DNA of 11,822 nt from Acidobacteriaceae bacterium. Its GTDB lineage: Bacteria; Acidobacteriota; Terriglobia; Terriglobales; SbA1. A model generated the notes under the pieces. The model did not search any database and was not told the origin of the DNA. It was given only the letters and a program-made list of their open reading frames with translations. Positions 1-7,577 of this stretch are shown here, in pieces. Location: positions 1,580-13,401 of the forward strand of contig PLEA01000491.1 of assembly GCA_003136335.1 (NCBI GenBank), written 5' to 3'. Each line of letters opens with the position of its first letter. The first letter of the stretch is position 1. The translations under genes were made by a program, and so were the position numbers.

Positions 1-1090
<1,090 letters not shown>

Positions 1091-1144
1091 ACCGTGTTGA
1101 GGGTGGACGGGTCGCAGCTGTGAAACCGCCAAACCAAGGCATTT

Positions 1145-1173
1145 ACCACAGAGGACAATGAGGCGCACAGAGG
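1145..1173. repeat. Intergenic ACCACAGAGG...CACAGAGG-type repeat
   Basis: The plus strand holds ACCACAGAGG, a 10-base spacer, then CACAGAGG, so an ACAGAGG core occurs twice, 20 bases apart. Sequences of this style are familiar as dispersed non-coding repeats in many bacterial genomes, including Acidobacteriota. Only one copy lies in the window, so its dispersed nature is from memory. It sits between the divergent thiC and M13 promoters. Confidence 0.45.
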
Positions 1174-1201
1174 TTTTACGCAAAGATCGTTGCGCGGCGG
1201 G

Positions 1202-1231
1202 TTGCTCGCCGCGAATCTTCCGGCATAGAAT
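1202..1231 (+). promoter_or_regulatory. Candidate sigma-70 promoter of the M13 peptidase gene
   Basis: TTGCTC (1202-1207) and TAGAAT (1226-1231) are separated by 18 bases. The start codon is 30 bases further on and is preceded by AAGGAGA at 1247-1253 with 8-base spacing, so the leader would be short. Confidence 0.4.
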
Positions 1232-1261
1232 CTCACGCATCGCTTCAAGGAGAAATTTCTT

Positions 1262-3304
1262 ATGCGTATGTTCCGGCTCGTGATGGGCTTTTTGCTGGTG
1301 GTGAGTGCTGTCAGTTTTTCGCAATCTGCTTCTTCTGCCAAGCCTGGTCCGGGCTTCAACCTTGACAACATTGATAAGACGGCCGATCCGTGCGTAGATT
1401 TTTATCAGTACGCTTGCGGGAACTGGATCAAGAATTCGGAAATTCCTCCCGACCAGTCGCAGTGGGGAAGCTTTGTGGAGTTGCATGAACGCAATCTGGA
1501 TATTGAGCACGGTATTCTGGAGAAGGCCGCGGCGGGCGGGGCTAGCCGGAATGCGGTCGACCAGAAAATTGGCGACCTTTACGGTTCGTGCATGGACGAG
1601 AAGGCCGCGGACAGCAAGGGAATTGCGGCGGTGAAACCGGATCTGGATCGAGTGGCGGCGGTGAAAGACAAGGGCGCGCTGATTGACGAAATCGCGCACC
1701 TTCACCTGATTGGGCCGAGTCCGCTGTTTAATTTTTATTCGTCGTCGGACATGCACAATGCGGATCAGGTGATTGCTTACATTGATCAGGGCGGGCTGAC
1801 TCTTCCCGATCGTGATTACTACATCAAGGAAGACAATCCGAAGATGAAGGAGATGCGGCAGCACCTGGTGGACTATGCCACGCAAGTGTTCACACTGGCG
1901 GGGCAGCCGCCGCAGCAGGCGGGTGAATCGGCGCAGACGGTACTGCGGATCGAGACTGGACTGGCGAAGGCGGCGATGGACCGCACGGAGCGCCGCAAGC
2001 CGGAAAATCGCGATCATAAGATGACCCGTGAACAAGCGGTCGCCTTGGGGCCCGATTTCTATCTCAATCGGTATTTTGCTGCCGTCGGTGCGCCGCCGTT
2101 TACGCAGCTCAACGTGACCAATCCTGATTTCTTTAAGAAGGTGAATGGAGCAATCGAGTCGGAGTCGCTCGATTCTTTGAAGACTTATGTGAGCTGGCAT
2201 GTGCTGGACGCGGCGGCGCCGTGGTTGTCGCAGCCGTTCGTCGATGCGAATTTTAAGTATCAGCAGGCTCTCACCGGGCAAAAGGAAATTCAGGCGCGGT
2301 GGAAGCGGTGCGTGAATCTCACGGATCGGGAATTGGGAGAGGCTTTGGGACAAAGATATGTCGACGTCACGTTTGGGCCCGAAGCCAAGGCGCGCATGTT
2401 GAAAATGGTGGATGCGCTAGAAAAGTCTTTAGACGAGGATATTCACGACTTGTCGTGGATGAGCGAGGACACCCGGAAAGCGGCGAAGGTGAAGTTGGAG
2501 GCGATTCGGAACAAGATTGGGTATCCCGATGTTTGGCGCGATTACAGTTCGGTCGCAATCAAGCCGGGCGACCTGAAGGGCAATGTGCAGCGCGCGAATG
2601 AATTCGAGGCGAAGCGGGAGATCGCGAAAATCGATAAGCCGCTGGATCGCAAGGAGTGGGGCATGACGCCGCCGACGGTGAACGCGTACTACAGCCCGTC
2701 GTACAACGAGATAGTGTTTCCAGCGGGAATTCTGCAGCCGCCGTTTTTCGACAAGACGATGGACGACGCAGTGAACTTTGGCGGGATTGGGCTGGTGATT
2801 GGGCACGAACTGACGCACGGGTTTGACGACCAGGGACGCAAGTTCGATCCTAAGGGGAACTTCCAGGACTGGTGGACGAAGCAGGATGGCGAGGAATTTG
2901 AAAAGCGCGTGAGTTGTGTGGCCGACGAGTACTCGGGCTTTGTCGCCGTGGATGACATCAAGCTGAACGGGAGACTTACGCTCGGCGAGAACACGGCGGA
3001 TAATGGCGGGGCGCGGATTGCACTGGCGGCGCTCGAACACATGATCGCGGACGACAAGACCGGGAAAGAAGGACAGAAGATCGATGGATACACGCCGGAG
3101 CAGCGATTTTTTCTGGGATTCGGGCGGGTGTGGTGCGAGAAACGGCGACCGGAAGTCGCGCGCATGCGGGTGCTGACGGATCCGCACTCGCCGGGAAAAT
3201 ATCGCGTGGACGGCGTCGTGGAGAACATGCCGGAGTTCCAGAAGGCGTGGGGCTGCAAGGCGGGGCAGCCGATGGTGGCGGAGAACGCTTGCCACGTTTG
3301 GTAG
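1262..3304 (+). CDS. Secreted M13 family (neprilysin/PepO-like) zinc metallopeptidase
   Basis: This 680-residue protein is a zinc endopeptidase of family M13, which cleaves peptides outside the cytoplasm. An N-terminal signal peptide (hydrophobic about residues 7-20, likely cleavage near the SASSA of 22-26) lacks a lipobox. The mature start carries the usual DPCVDFYQYACGNW block. Catalytic features are complete: NAYYSPSYNEIVFPAGIL (474-491), the zinc motif HELTH (515-519, with H515 and H519 as ligands and E516 as general base), and ENTAD (576-580, with E576 as third ligand and the supporting D580). The chain ends in the C-x-V-W tail typical of M13 (CHVW). Length matches the family. The start is supported by AAGGAGA 8 bases upstream. 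It appears monocistronic: a hairpin follows and the next gene is convergent. M13 peptidases are often present in several copies in Acidobacteriota; the natural substrate is unknown. Confidence 0.96.
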   Translation: MRMFRLVMGFLLVVSAVSFSQSASSAKPGPGFNLDNIDKTADPCVDFYQYACGNWIKNSEIPPDQSQWGSFVELHERNLDIEHGILEKAAAGGASRNAVDQKIGDLYGSCMDEKAADSKGIAAVKPDLDRVAAVKDKGALIDEIAHLHLIGPSPLFNFYSSSDMHNADQVIAYIDQGGLTLPDRDYYIKEDNPKMKEMRQHLVDYATQVFTLAGQPPQQAGESAQTVLRIETGLAKAAMDRTERRKPENRDHKMTREQAVALGPDFYLNRYFAAVGAPPFTQLNVTNPDFFKKVNGAIESESLDSLKTYVSWHVLDAAAPWLSQPFVDANFKYQQALTGQKEIQARWKRCVNLTDRELGEALGQRYVDVTFGPEAKARMLKMVDALEKSLDEDIHDLSWMSEDTRKAAKVKLEAIRNKIGYPDVWRDYSSVAIKPGDLKGNVQRANEFEAKREIAKIDKPLDRKEWGMTPPTVNAYYSPSYNEIVFPAGILQPPFFDKTMDDAVNFGGIGLVIGHELTHGFDDQGRKFDPKGNFQDWWTKQDGEEFEKRVSCVADEYSGFVAVDDIKLNGRLTLGENTADNGGARIALAALEHMIADDKTGKEGQKIDGYTPEQRFFLGFGRVWCEKRRPEVARMRVLTDPHSPGKYRVDGVVENMPEFQKAWGCKAGQPMVAENACHVW

Positions 3305-3312
3305 GCAAAGAT

Positions 3313-3340
3313 GGGAAGGGCCGCGAATCGCGCCCTTCCC
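3313..3340. terminator. Hairpin between convergent genes, possible bidirectional terminator
   Basis: GGGAAGGGC and GCCCTTCCC form a perfect 9-bp GC-rich stem, and the 10-base loop can pair further through GCG/CGC. It lies 8 bases after the M13 stop and 22 bases before the stop of the ExbD-like gene. Neither side has a clear T tract, so intrinsic termination would be inefficient or factor-assisted. Confidence 0.55.
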
Positions 3341-3362
3341 AACCCTTTCAGGATCACCGCTA

Positions 3363-4448
3363 TTACTGCCGTGGCGCGGCCAGGACGACTTTTGCTCCTA
3401 ATGACTGGCATGCGTCGATTACGTGCACGACATCCGCAAAGGGCAATCGACCGTCAGCTTCCACTAGAACCACTTTCTCACTTCGGTTCTGGAAAAGCTG
3501 CGTGAGCATGGTTTGCAGATTAGCCCAGGGAACCTGTCGATTATTGATCCGCAGGGCGGGCTCTTGCTGTCCCGAGTTGATAACTTGCACGGCGGTCGAC
3601 TGAGAGCCCGGTGGTGGAACAAGCAGTACTTCCAGGCCTTTCGGAGACACCCGGGTTCCTGTTTCTGAGGACTTGGGTTGGGCCGTCAGGAGGATGGGTG
3701 TTCCGACACCGGCTGTATGCGCACCGTCGAGAACCTTCTCCACGTTGGCATACGGCGTACTAGCGTCGGCCTTGATGTATAGCTTTTGATCACCGTTAGG
3801 CAGACTCCCTTTGATTTTCTCTGCTAAGGCATCGGGAGTGAACAGATCAGTTCCGAGATAGACGCTACCGCTCTTCGTAACGGCTACGATCCGCGCGTCT
3901 TGGTTCTCTGCGTCGGGCATTGGGGTGGCGTTGCTGGCGACTGGCAGCTGTACGCTGATTCCTTTTTGCAGCGTTTGAGCCGGGCCGGCTGAGGCGTCAG
4001 GTTCGCGGACCAGTTTCAGCCCCGCGTCGGACTCTGCATGTTCGCCCAAGTTCCAGAGGCGAGCCTCGTTTGTGCCAGCAAGTGCCATGCGGAACTTTAC
4101 GTTGGGACCGAGCTCCGCACATCCATGGCATTTGTGGTGTTCAACTTCGTACGCGAGCGTGTTGCCTTCGACGTGCGGTGCCAGCAACGGTACGGCAGTT
4201 TCGCCGGCGACGTGCCACGCCCCGCGGGTGTCGGTGCGTTGCTGGAAATAGAAAACGATGTTGCCACTAACGTTTCTGTCAACCGCTTGAATCTTGAGGT
4301 TGATTCCCGGGAGGTTGTTGATGTTGCCCTCCCAGGTGCCGGCGAATAGCGAGTTTTGAGACCCTGCTACCGGCTTCGCGGCAGCGGACGGTGTAAAGCT
4401 TGCAGCTAAGGTTAATGCGACTAGACACACTTCGAATATTCGATTCAT
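3363..4448 (-). CDS. Secreted protein with a beta-rich N-terminal domain and two tandem ExbD/TolR-like periplasmic domains
   Basis: This 361-residue protein is the last gene of the GntR-slipin operon, starting 36 bases after the slipin stop, with AAAGGAG (4457-4463) before the ATG. Domains: signal peptide (about 1-24, AAA-type cleavage); a lipocalin-like or beta-sandwich domain (about 33-150) opening with FAGTWEGNI and holding a CHGC pair (C107/C110) beside two histidines; then two repeats resembling the periplasmic part of ExbD/TolR. Repeat 1 (about 164-257) has ISVQLPVA, SGSVYLG, KLYIKADASTPYANVEKVLD and a final ILLTA. Repeat 2 (about 271-359) has LRINNRQVPWANL, VVLVEADGRLPFADVVHVID and KVVLAAP. 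ExbD normally has one such domain behind an N-terminal transmembrane helix carrying an essential Asp; both helix and Asp are absent, so it cannot act as a proton-channel subunit. I infer a soluble periplasmic protein that uses the ExbD fold for binding. No ExbB or TonB gene is nearby. Confidence 0.8.
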   Translation of the reverse strand: MNRIFEVCLVALTLAASFTPSAAAKPVAGSQNSLFAGTWEGNINNLPGINLKIQAVDRNVSGNIVFYFQQRTDTRGAWHVAGETAVPLLAPHVEGNTLAYEVEHHKCHGCAELGPNVKFRMALAGTNEARLWNLGEHAESDAGLKLVREPDASAGPAQTLQKGISVQLPVASNATPMPDAENQDARIVAVTKSGSVYLGTDLFTPDALAEKIKGSLPNGDQKLYIKADASTPYANVEKVLDGAHTAGVGTPILLTAQPKSSETGTRVSPKGLEVLLVPPPGSQSTAVQVINSGQQEPALRINNRQVPWANLQTMLTQLFQNRSEKVVLVEADGRLPFADVVHVIDACQSLGAKVVLAAPRQ

Positions 4449-4484
4449 ATGTGGTACTCCTTTCGAGCTATTGAGGTGGAATGA

Positions 4485-5354
4485 TTAGGGTTTTGCTCCG
4501 CCGAGTGACGCGGTTGCGAGGGTTCCGCCGAGGCCCATCGTTTCCACTGCTGATGAGGGGACGATCACCATGGAACCCTTTTCCTTGATGGCTTCGTACA
4601 ACATGTTCATGGCGCGCAGATGGAGAGCCACAGGATTCTCCGCGTAGGCGGCTGCGGCCTCCACAAAGCTATTGGAGATTTCCTTTTCTGCCTGGCCCAA
4701 AATGATGCGGGCCTGACGCTCGCGCTCGGCTTGCGCCTGGCGCGACATCGCGTCTTCCAGGCCCTGCGGAATCTTCACGTCACGAATTTCTACCGATTGC
4801 ACGGTGATGCCCCAGGGATTCGTCTTTTCGTCCAAGATGCGCTGCAACTCGCGGCCGAGGGTTTCGCGTTCGGTGATCATTTGCGCCAGTTCGTGGCGAC
4901 CGATGGATTCGCGCAAGGCGGTTTGCGCGCTGAGAGTGATCGCCTCGATAAAGTTCTCGACTTCGAGAATGGATTTCTCGGCGTTCCATACCAGCCAGAA
5001 GATGATGGCATCAACATTTACGGGAACGGTGTCGCGTGTGAGCGTGGACTCCGCCGAGACGCTGGCGACGCGCACGCGCTGGTCCACGTAGGGGCTGAGC
5101 GTTTCGATGACCGGGATGATGTGGCACAGGCCGGGGCCGCGCAGGCCGACGTAGCGGCCCAGGCGCAGGACTGCGACCTTTTCCCACTGGCGCACGACTT
5201 TGATGGCGAAAAGGAAGTAGACGCCGACCGGGCCCCCGAAGATGGCGGGCGCGGGATGGTGCAGTGCCTGGGATACCGCGAGGCCAATCACAATGCTGAT
5301 GACGAACAGCAAGAGGGCGATGCCACTGACTTCGTTCATTCGGATTTTCGCCAT
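4485..5354 (-). CDS. Slipin (stomatin/prohibitin-like SPFH membrane protein)
   Basis: The 289-residue product matches the bacterial slipin/stomatin family, membrane scaffolds that oligomerise in lipid microdomains. Two hydrophobic stretches (about 10-30 and 38-53) anchor it. The SPFH domain follows (about 54-205) with family blocks VAVLRLGRYVGLRGPGL (60-76), YVDQRVRV (89-96), DTVPVNVDAIIFW (108-120), SAQTALRESIGRHEL (142-156) and ITVQSVEIRDVKIPQ (183-197). A charged alanine/glutamate-rich helical region (about 200-245) is the usual oligomerisation coiled coil. Slipins are often paired with NfeD-type partners; none is visible, and an ExbD-like secreted protein follows instead. The start is 5 bases after the GntR stop, and its ribosome binding site AAAGGAGA lies inside the last GntR codons, so the two are probably translationally coupled. 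Confidence 0.92.
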   Translation of the reverse strand: MAKIRMNEVSGIALLLFVISIVIGLAVSQALHHPAPAIFGGPVGVYFLFAIKVVRQWEKVAVLRLGRYVGLRGPGLCHIIPVIETLSPYVDQRVRVASVSAESTLTRDTVPVNVDAIIFWLVWNAEKSILEVENFIEAITLSAQTALRESIGRHELAQMITERETLGRELQRILDEKTNPWGITVQSVEIRDVKIPQGLEDAMSRQAQAERERQARIILGQAEKEISNSFVEAAAAYAENPVALHLRAMNMLYEAIKEKGSMVIVPSSAVETMGLGGTLATASLGGAKP

Positions 5355-5359
5355 GATGT

Positions 5360-5782
5360 CTATCTCCTTTGTGTGGGACGAGTCTGTGTAGGACGAGGCA
5401 GCAAGTCGCGCAGACGATCGATCAGATCTTCCAGAGTGAATCCGGCGGCGCCCGCGCGGGCCGCGAATTCTCCAGCCATTTGGCTGAGCTGACGTTCGCG
5501 TTCCAGGGAATTGTTTTCCAGCTTCTTTTTCGCGATGAACGTTCCCGTGCCTTGATGAGTTTCCAGCAGGCCGCCCAGTTCGAGCTCGCGATAGGCCCGC
5601 ATCACGGTATTGGGATTGATGGCGAGATCGACGGCCAGCTGGCGGACCGTGGGCAGCTGATCGCCGGCGGTGAGCGAGCCGGAGGCGATTCCGCTCCGCA
5701 CCTGATCGATGAGCTGGCGATAAACAGGCATGCCGCTATGCAGGTCGATCGCGAACCGGAGTGCGTTGCCATTCCTTCCCAT
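5360..5782 (-). CDS. YtrA-type GntR family transcriptional regulator
   Basis: This 140-residue protein has a winged helix-turn-helix of the GntR family (about 11-84): VYRQLIDQVRSGIASGSL, then GDQLPTVRQLAVDLAINPNT (recognition region), VMRAYRELELGGLL and the wing GTGTFIAKK. Only about 55 residues follow, with no FCD, UTRA or aminotransferase domain, which fits the short YtrA subfamily. These usually repress their own operon and the membrane proteins encoded with it. It is first of three co-directional genes (GntR, slipin, ExbD-like). A perfect palindrome 9 bases before its start is the obvious operator. No ribosome binding site precedes the ATG and the predicted transcript start is within a few bases of it, so translation may be leaderless. 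The C-terminus contains a short direct repeat (RPTQ twice), and its final codons double as the slipin ribosome binding site. Confidence 0.92.
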   Translation of the reverse strand: MGRNGNALRFAIDLHSGMPVYRQLIDQVRSGIASGSLTAGDQLPTVRQLAVDLAINPNTVMRAYRELELGGLLETHQGTGTFIAKKKLENNSLERERQLSQMAGEFAARAGAAGFTLEDLIDRLRDLLPRPTQTRPTQRR

Positions 5783-5789
5783 GCGTATT

Positions 5790-5820
5790 AGTGTACTACA
5801 TAACTAGTACATTAAGGCAA
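5790..5820 (-). promoter_or_regulatory. Candidate promoter of the GntR-slipin-ExbD-like operon
   Basis: On the minus strand TTGCCT (5820-5815) is followed by TAGTAC (5798-5793) after 16 bases, or by TACACT (5795-5790) after 19 bases. Either -10 places transcription start within about 5 bases of the GntR ATG, consistent with the absence of a Shine-Dalgarno sequence. Confidence 0.45.
5792..5811. promoter_or_regulatory. Perfect palindromic operator, probable GntR autoregulatory site
   Basis: TGTACTACATAACTAGTACA has perfect 7-base arms (TGTACTA/TAGTACA) around a 6-base centre. It covers the proposed -10 and much of the spacer, so a bound dimer would block RNA polymerase. GntR-family operators are commonly short AT-rich palindromes with GT...AC edges, which this fits. 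Assignment to the adjacent regulator rests on position. Confidence 0.7.
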
Positions 5821-5938
5821 GAGATTGTTTGGCTGTATTTTTGAGCCTTCATATGCGATGTGTACGTGGGCGATTTTGCGCGCACGATCTCTTCCGCCTG
5901 TGGCGAGGGAGCGATTCTGAAGGGAAACAGCTTTACAG

Positions 5939-6131
5939 CTATTGTTCAGCGGTGGTCTTGAGGTTGTTGAGCCCACTTTCGAAATGCTTCCCGACTACGT
6001 TATCCCTGTTTACAAAAATACTCATGATTTTCATAATGTACAGTCTTGGGCTTGATTGCCGCGAGCGCGAGAACAGCCGCGATTACAACAGCGACGATGA
6101 TAATAATTCTCAGGATCACGGACGCCTCCAT
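5939..6131 (-). pseudogene. SRPBCC/polyketide-cyclase-type membrane-anchored protein, relic with its middle deleted
   Basis: The two ends of one familiar protein lie side by side in different frames. The 5' piece reads from ATG 6131, or more likely GTG 6119 (TGGAGG 5 bases upstream), as a hydrophobic anchor rich in I, V and A ending ALAAIKPKT; intact SRPBCC proteins start with such an anchor followed by a T/K-P-D-T-F block. It then meets a stop at 6000-6002. The 3' piece in another frame reads YIMKIMSIF, then VVGKHFESGLNNLKTTAEQ and a stop at 5939-5941, matching the family's usual C-terminus (KVM..F..MDKMVG.DFE.GL..LK..AE). The join lies around 6034-6044. From memory intact members are about 170-180 residues; roughly 60 remain, so the ligand-binding cavity is lost. 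The identification rests on recalled family patterns at both ends. Confidence 0.72.
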
Positions 6132-6388
6132 GCAATTTCGATTTCACTAGCTGGGAACGATCCTAATTTTCCAACCGAACGTACCTAATTGTCCCACCTT
6201 TCGACGACGAAGGAATGACGAACGAATGACGGGGCGATGACAATCGCTCTGCGCGCATCGCCTAGTCTCTATTCAAGTCAACCGAAACACCCCCTGCGAA
6301 ATGAATCGGTCAACCGACCGCACGAGTGTGCGGCCAAGCCGAGGCAGCGCTGTGCGAAGGCGTTGGCTCAGGAAAGAAGGAGCAGGAC
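6132..6388. other. Intergenic stretch with two mutually exclusive hairpins
   Basis: No convincing gene is seen on either strand. Two small stem-loops overlap: CGGTC-AACC-GACCG (6307-6320) and CCGCAC-GAGT-GTGCGG (6318-6333). They share bases 6318-6320, so only one can form at a time. They lie 56 bases before the next start codon and could be in its leader. The ATGACG-rich stretch near 6214-6240 repeats only by chance length. Confidence 0.35.
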
Positions 6389-6694
6389 ATGGACAAGATT
6401 CTCACTTTTGCGCTGGCGATGGCGGTGTGCCTGGGAACAACAGCGATGCTCGCCAACAGCGGACGCGCAGCACGGCAACCTGAAAAATTAGACACGCAGA
6501 CGGCCACCGACGGGGCATTTCGCGACGGGCTCTACGTCGGCAGACTTGCCGCAGAGGGCGGGCGACCGCCGCATCCCCAGATCGGGCGCTGGTCGAATGA
6601 GCACGATCGCACTTCGTTCGTGGCGGGCTATCGACGCGGGTACAACGACTTTCTTGCCAGCACTATGACGGGCACACACAACCGGGTTGAGTGA
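6389..6694 (+). CDS. Small secreted protein of unknown family with two F-x-x-G-x-x-x-G motifs
   Basis: The 101-residue product is not one I can name. The start at 6389 is chosen because AAGGAG stands 6 bases upstream and the protein then opens with a normal signal peptide (MDKILTFALAMAVCLGTTAM); a longer reading from 6326 would bury that signal. The mature part is hydrophilic and carries FRDGLYVGRLAAEGG (44-58), GRW (66-68) and DRTSFVAGYRRGYNDF (73-88). The blocks FRDGLYVG and FVAGYRRG share an F-x-x-G-[LY]-x-x-G pattern, suggesting a small internal duplication or a helical pair. There are no cysteines in the mature part. It is probably exported to the periplasm. It precedes the cupredoxin gene in the same direction, but a 141-base gap with a dispersed repeat makes co-transcription uncertain. 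Confidence 0.7.
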   Translation: MDKILTFALAMAVCLGTTAMLANSGRAARQPEKLDTQTATDGAFRDGLYVGRLAAEGGRPPHPQIGRWSNEHDRTSFVAGYRRGYNDFLASTMTGTHNRVE

Positions 6695-6747
6695 AGGGCA
6701 GGGGAGGGATAGGCGTGGATCGTTGGCGGACGTGGTCGCCGACCTCT

Positions 6748-6794
6748 GCGCGAAATCCCTTCCCCGCCTGAAGAACGGCTGCGGTCAGGATGAC
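6748..6794 (+). repeat. Dispersed intergenic repeat, copy 1
   Basis: This 47-base element matches 9249-9296 almost throughout, sharing GCGCGA, ATCC, GCCTGAA, AACGGC and CGGTCAGGATGAC, with a few substitutions and two single-base gaps. CCTGA and TCAGG at its 3' half form a short inverted repeat. It lies between two co-directional genes, 41 bases before the cupredoxin start. Confidence 0.75.
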
Positions 6795-6835
6795 CCCACA
6801 GGTTGCGTTCGAAATTCTTGAATAGAGGTGAAGTA

Positions 6836-7573
6836 ATGAATCCGAAGAAGTTGGTTTCAATTTTTGCTCTGACTTTGACAGTTTGCATTTCGACTCCGCC
6901 AGCGCTGAGGGCAGGCGGTCCTGCTCCTACCATCACGGGGGCCACGGTACGAGGAAGCGTACGGTTCGAAGGCAAAGCTCCTGCGGCAAAGGCCATTAGC
7001 ATGGCGGCCGATCCGAGTTGCGCCAAGCAACATGCCTCGCCGGTAATGGCGCAGGAAGTGATGGTCGACACGAAAGGCGATTTGCAGAACGTGATCGTGT
7101 TCGTGTCCGAGGGGCTTGGCGACAGGACGTTTGAGGCGCCCAGCCAGCCGGTGGTAGTCGAGCAGAAAGGATGTTTGTATCAGCCGCATGTGCTGGCGGT
7201 GCGGGCCAATCAGACGTTGGAGGTGGTAAATGACGATCCGACCTCGCACAATATTCATCCGGTGCCGGCGAATAATCGCGAATGGAACAAGGCGGAGCCG
7301 CCGGGCTCCAAGATGGAAGAGGTATTTGCTCGGGAGGAGATTGCGATTCCGGTGAAGTGCAATGTGCATCCGTGGATGCGCGGGTATATTGCGGTGTTCA
7401 AGCATCCGTACTTTTCGGTTACCGGGAAGGATGGAGGCTTCGACTTGAGCAATCTGCCGCCGGGGACTTATACGATTAAAGCCTGGCACGAGAAGTTGGG
7501 CACGTCGACGCAGACGGTGACCATTGGCGCGAACGAGACGAAAGAAATCAGCTTCGTATTTAAGAACATGTGA
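6836..7573 (+). CDS. Secreted cupredoxin-like protein with carboxypeptidase-regulatory-like C-terminal domain
   Basis: This 245-residue protein has a signal peptide (about 1-26, ending LRAGG) and probably acts in the periplasm. The start at 6836 has GAGGTG 5 bases upstream and gives a clean signal sequence; a start at 6803 would add 11 unneeded residues. The central region (about 38-190) resembles methylamine-utilisation/plastocyanin-like cupredoxins: VVNDDPTSHNIHPV (130-143) supplies His, and KCNVHPWMRGYIAVF (174-188) supplies Cys175, His178 and Met181, a plausible type-1 copper set. Two further cysteines (C62, C113) may pair. The C-terminus (about 192-245) reads FSVTGKDGGFDLSNLPPGTY then IKAWHEKLG, a carboxypeptidase-regulatory-like beta-sandwich. 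A role in periplasmic electron transfer or copper binding is inferred. Its stop is 4 bases from the convergent ppa stop. Confidence 0.85.
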   Translation: MNPKKLVSIFALTLTVCISTPPALRAGGPAPTITGATVRGSVRFEGKAPAAKAISMAADPSCAKQHASPVMAQEVMVDTKGDLQNVIVFVSEGLGDRTFEAPSQPVVVEQKGCLYQPHVLAVRANQTLEVVNDDPTSHNIHPVPANNREWNKAEPPGSKMEEVFAREEIAIPVKCNVHPWMRGYIAVFKHPYFSVTGKDGGFDLSNLPPGTYTIKAWHEKLGTSTQTVTIGANETKEISFVFKNM

Positions 7574-7577
7574 TGCG

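Noticed and set aside
2429..3411. Minus-strand open frames of 240-288 codons
   Set aside because: Both lie antisense to the catalytic half of the M13 peptidase and show no recognisable domain.
4485..5354. Slipin as an HflC/HflK or prohibitin homologue
   Set aside because: Two N-terminal hydrophobic stretches, the RLGRYVGLRGPG block and the lack of a paired HflK/HflC gene fit the slipin/stomatin group better.
5829..6188. 119-codon plus-strand frame in the gap after the GntR operon
   Set aside because: No ribosome binding site and irregular composition; the minus strand of the same stretch explains the sequence better as an SRPBCC relic.
6326..6388. Earlier start for the small secreted protein
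   Set aside because: It would place 21 residues before a clean signal peptide, while the ATG at 6389 has AAGGAG at good spacing.
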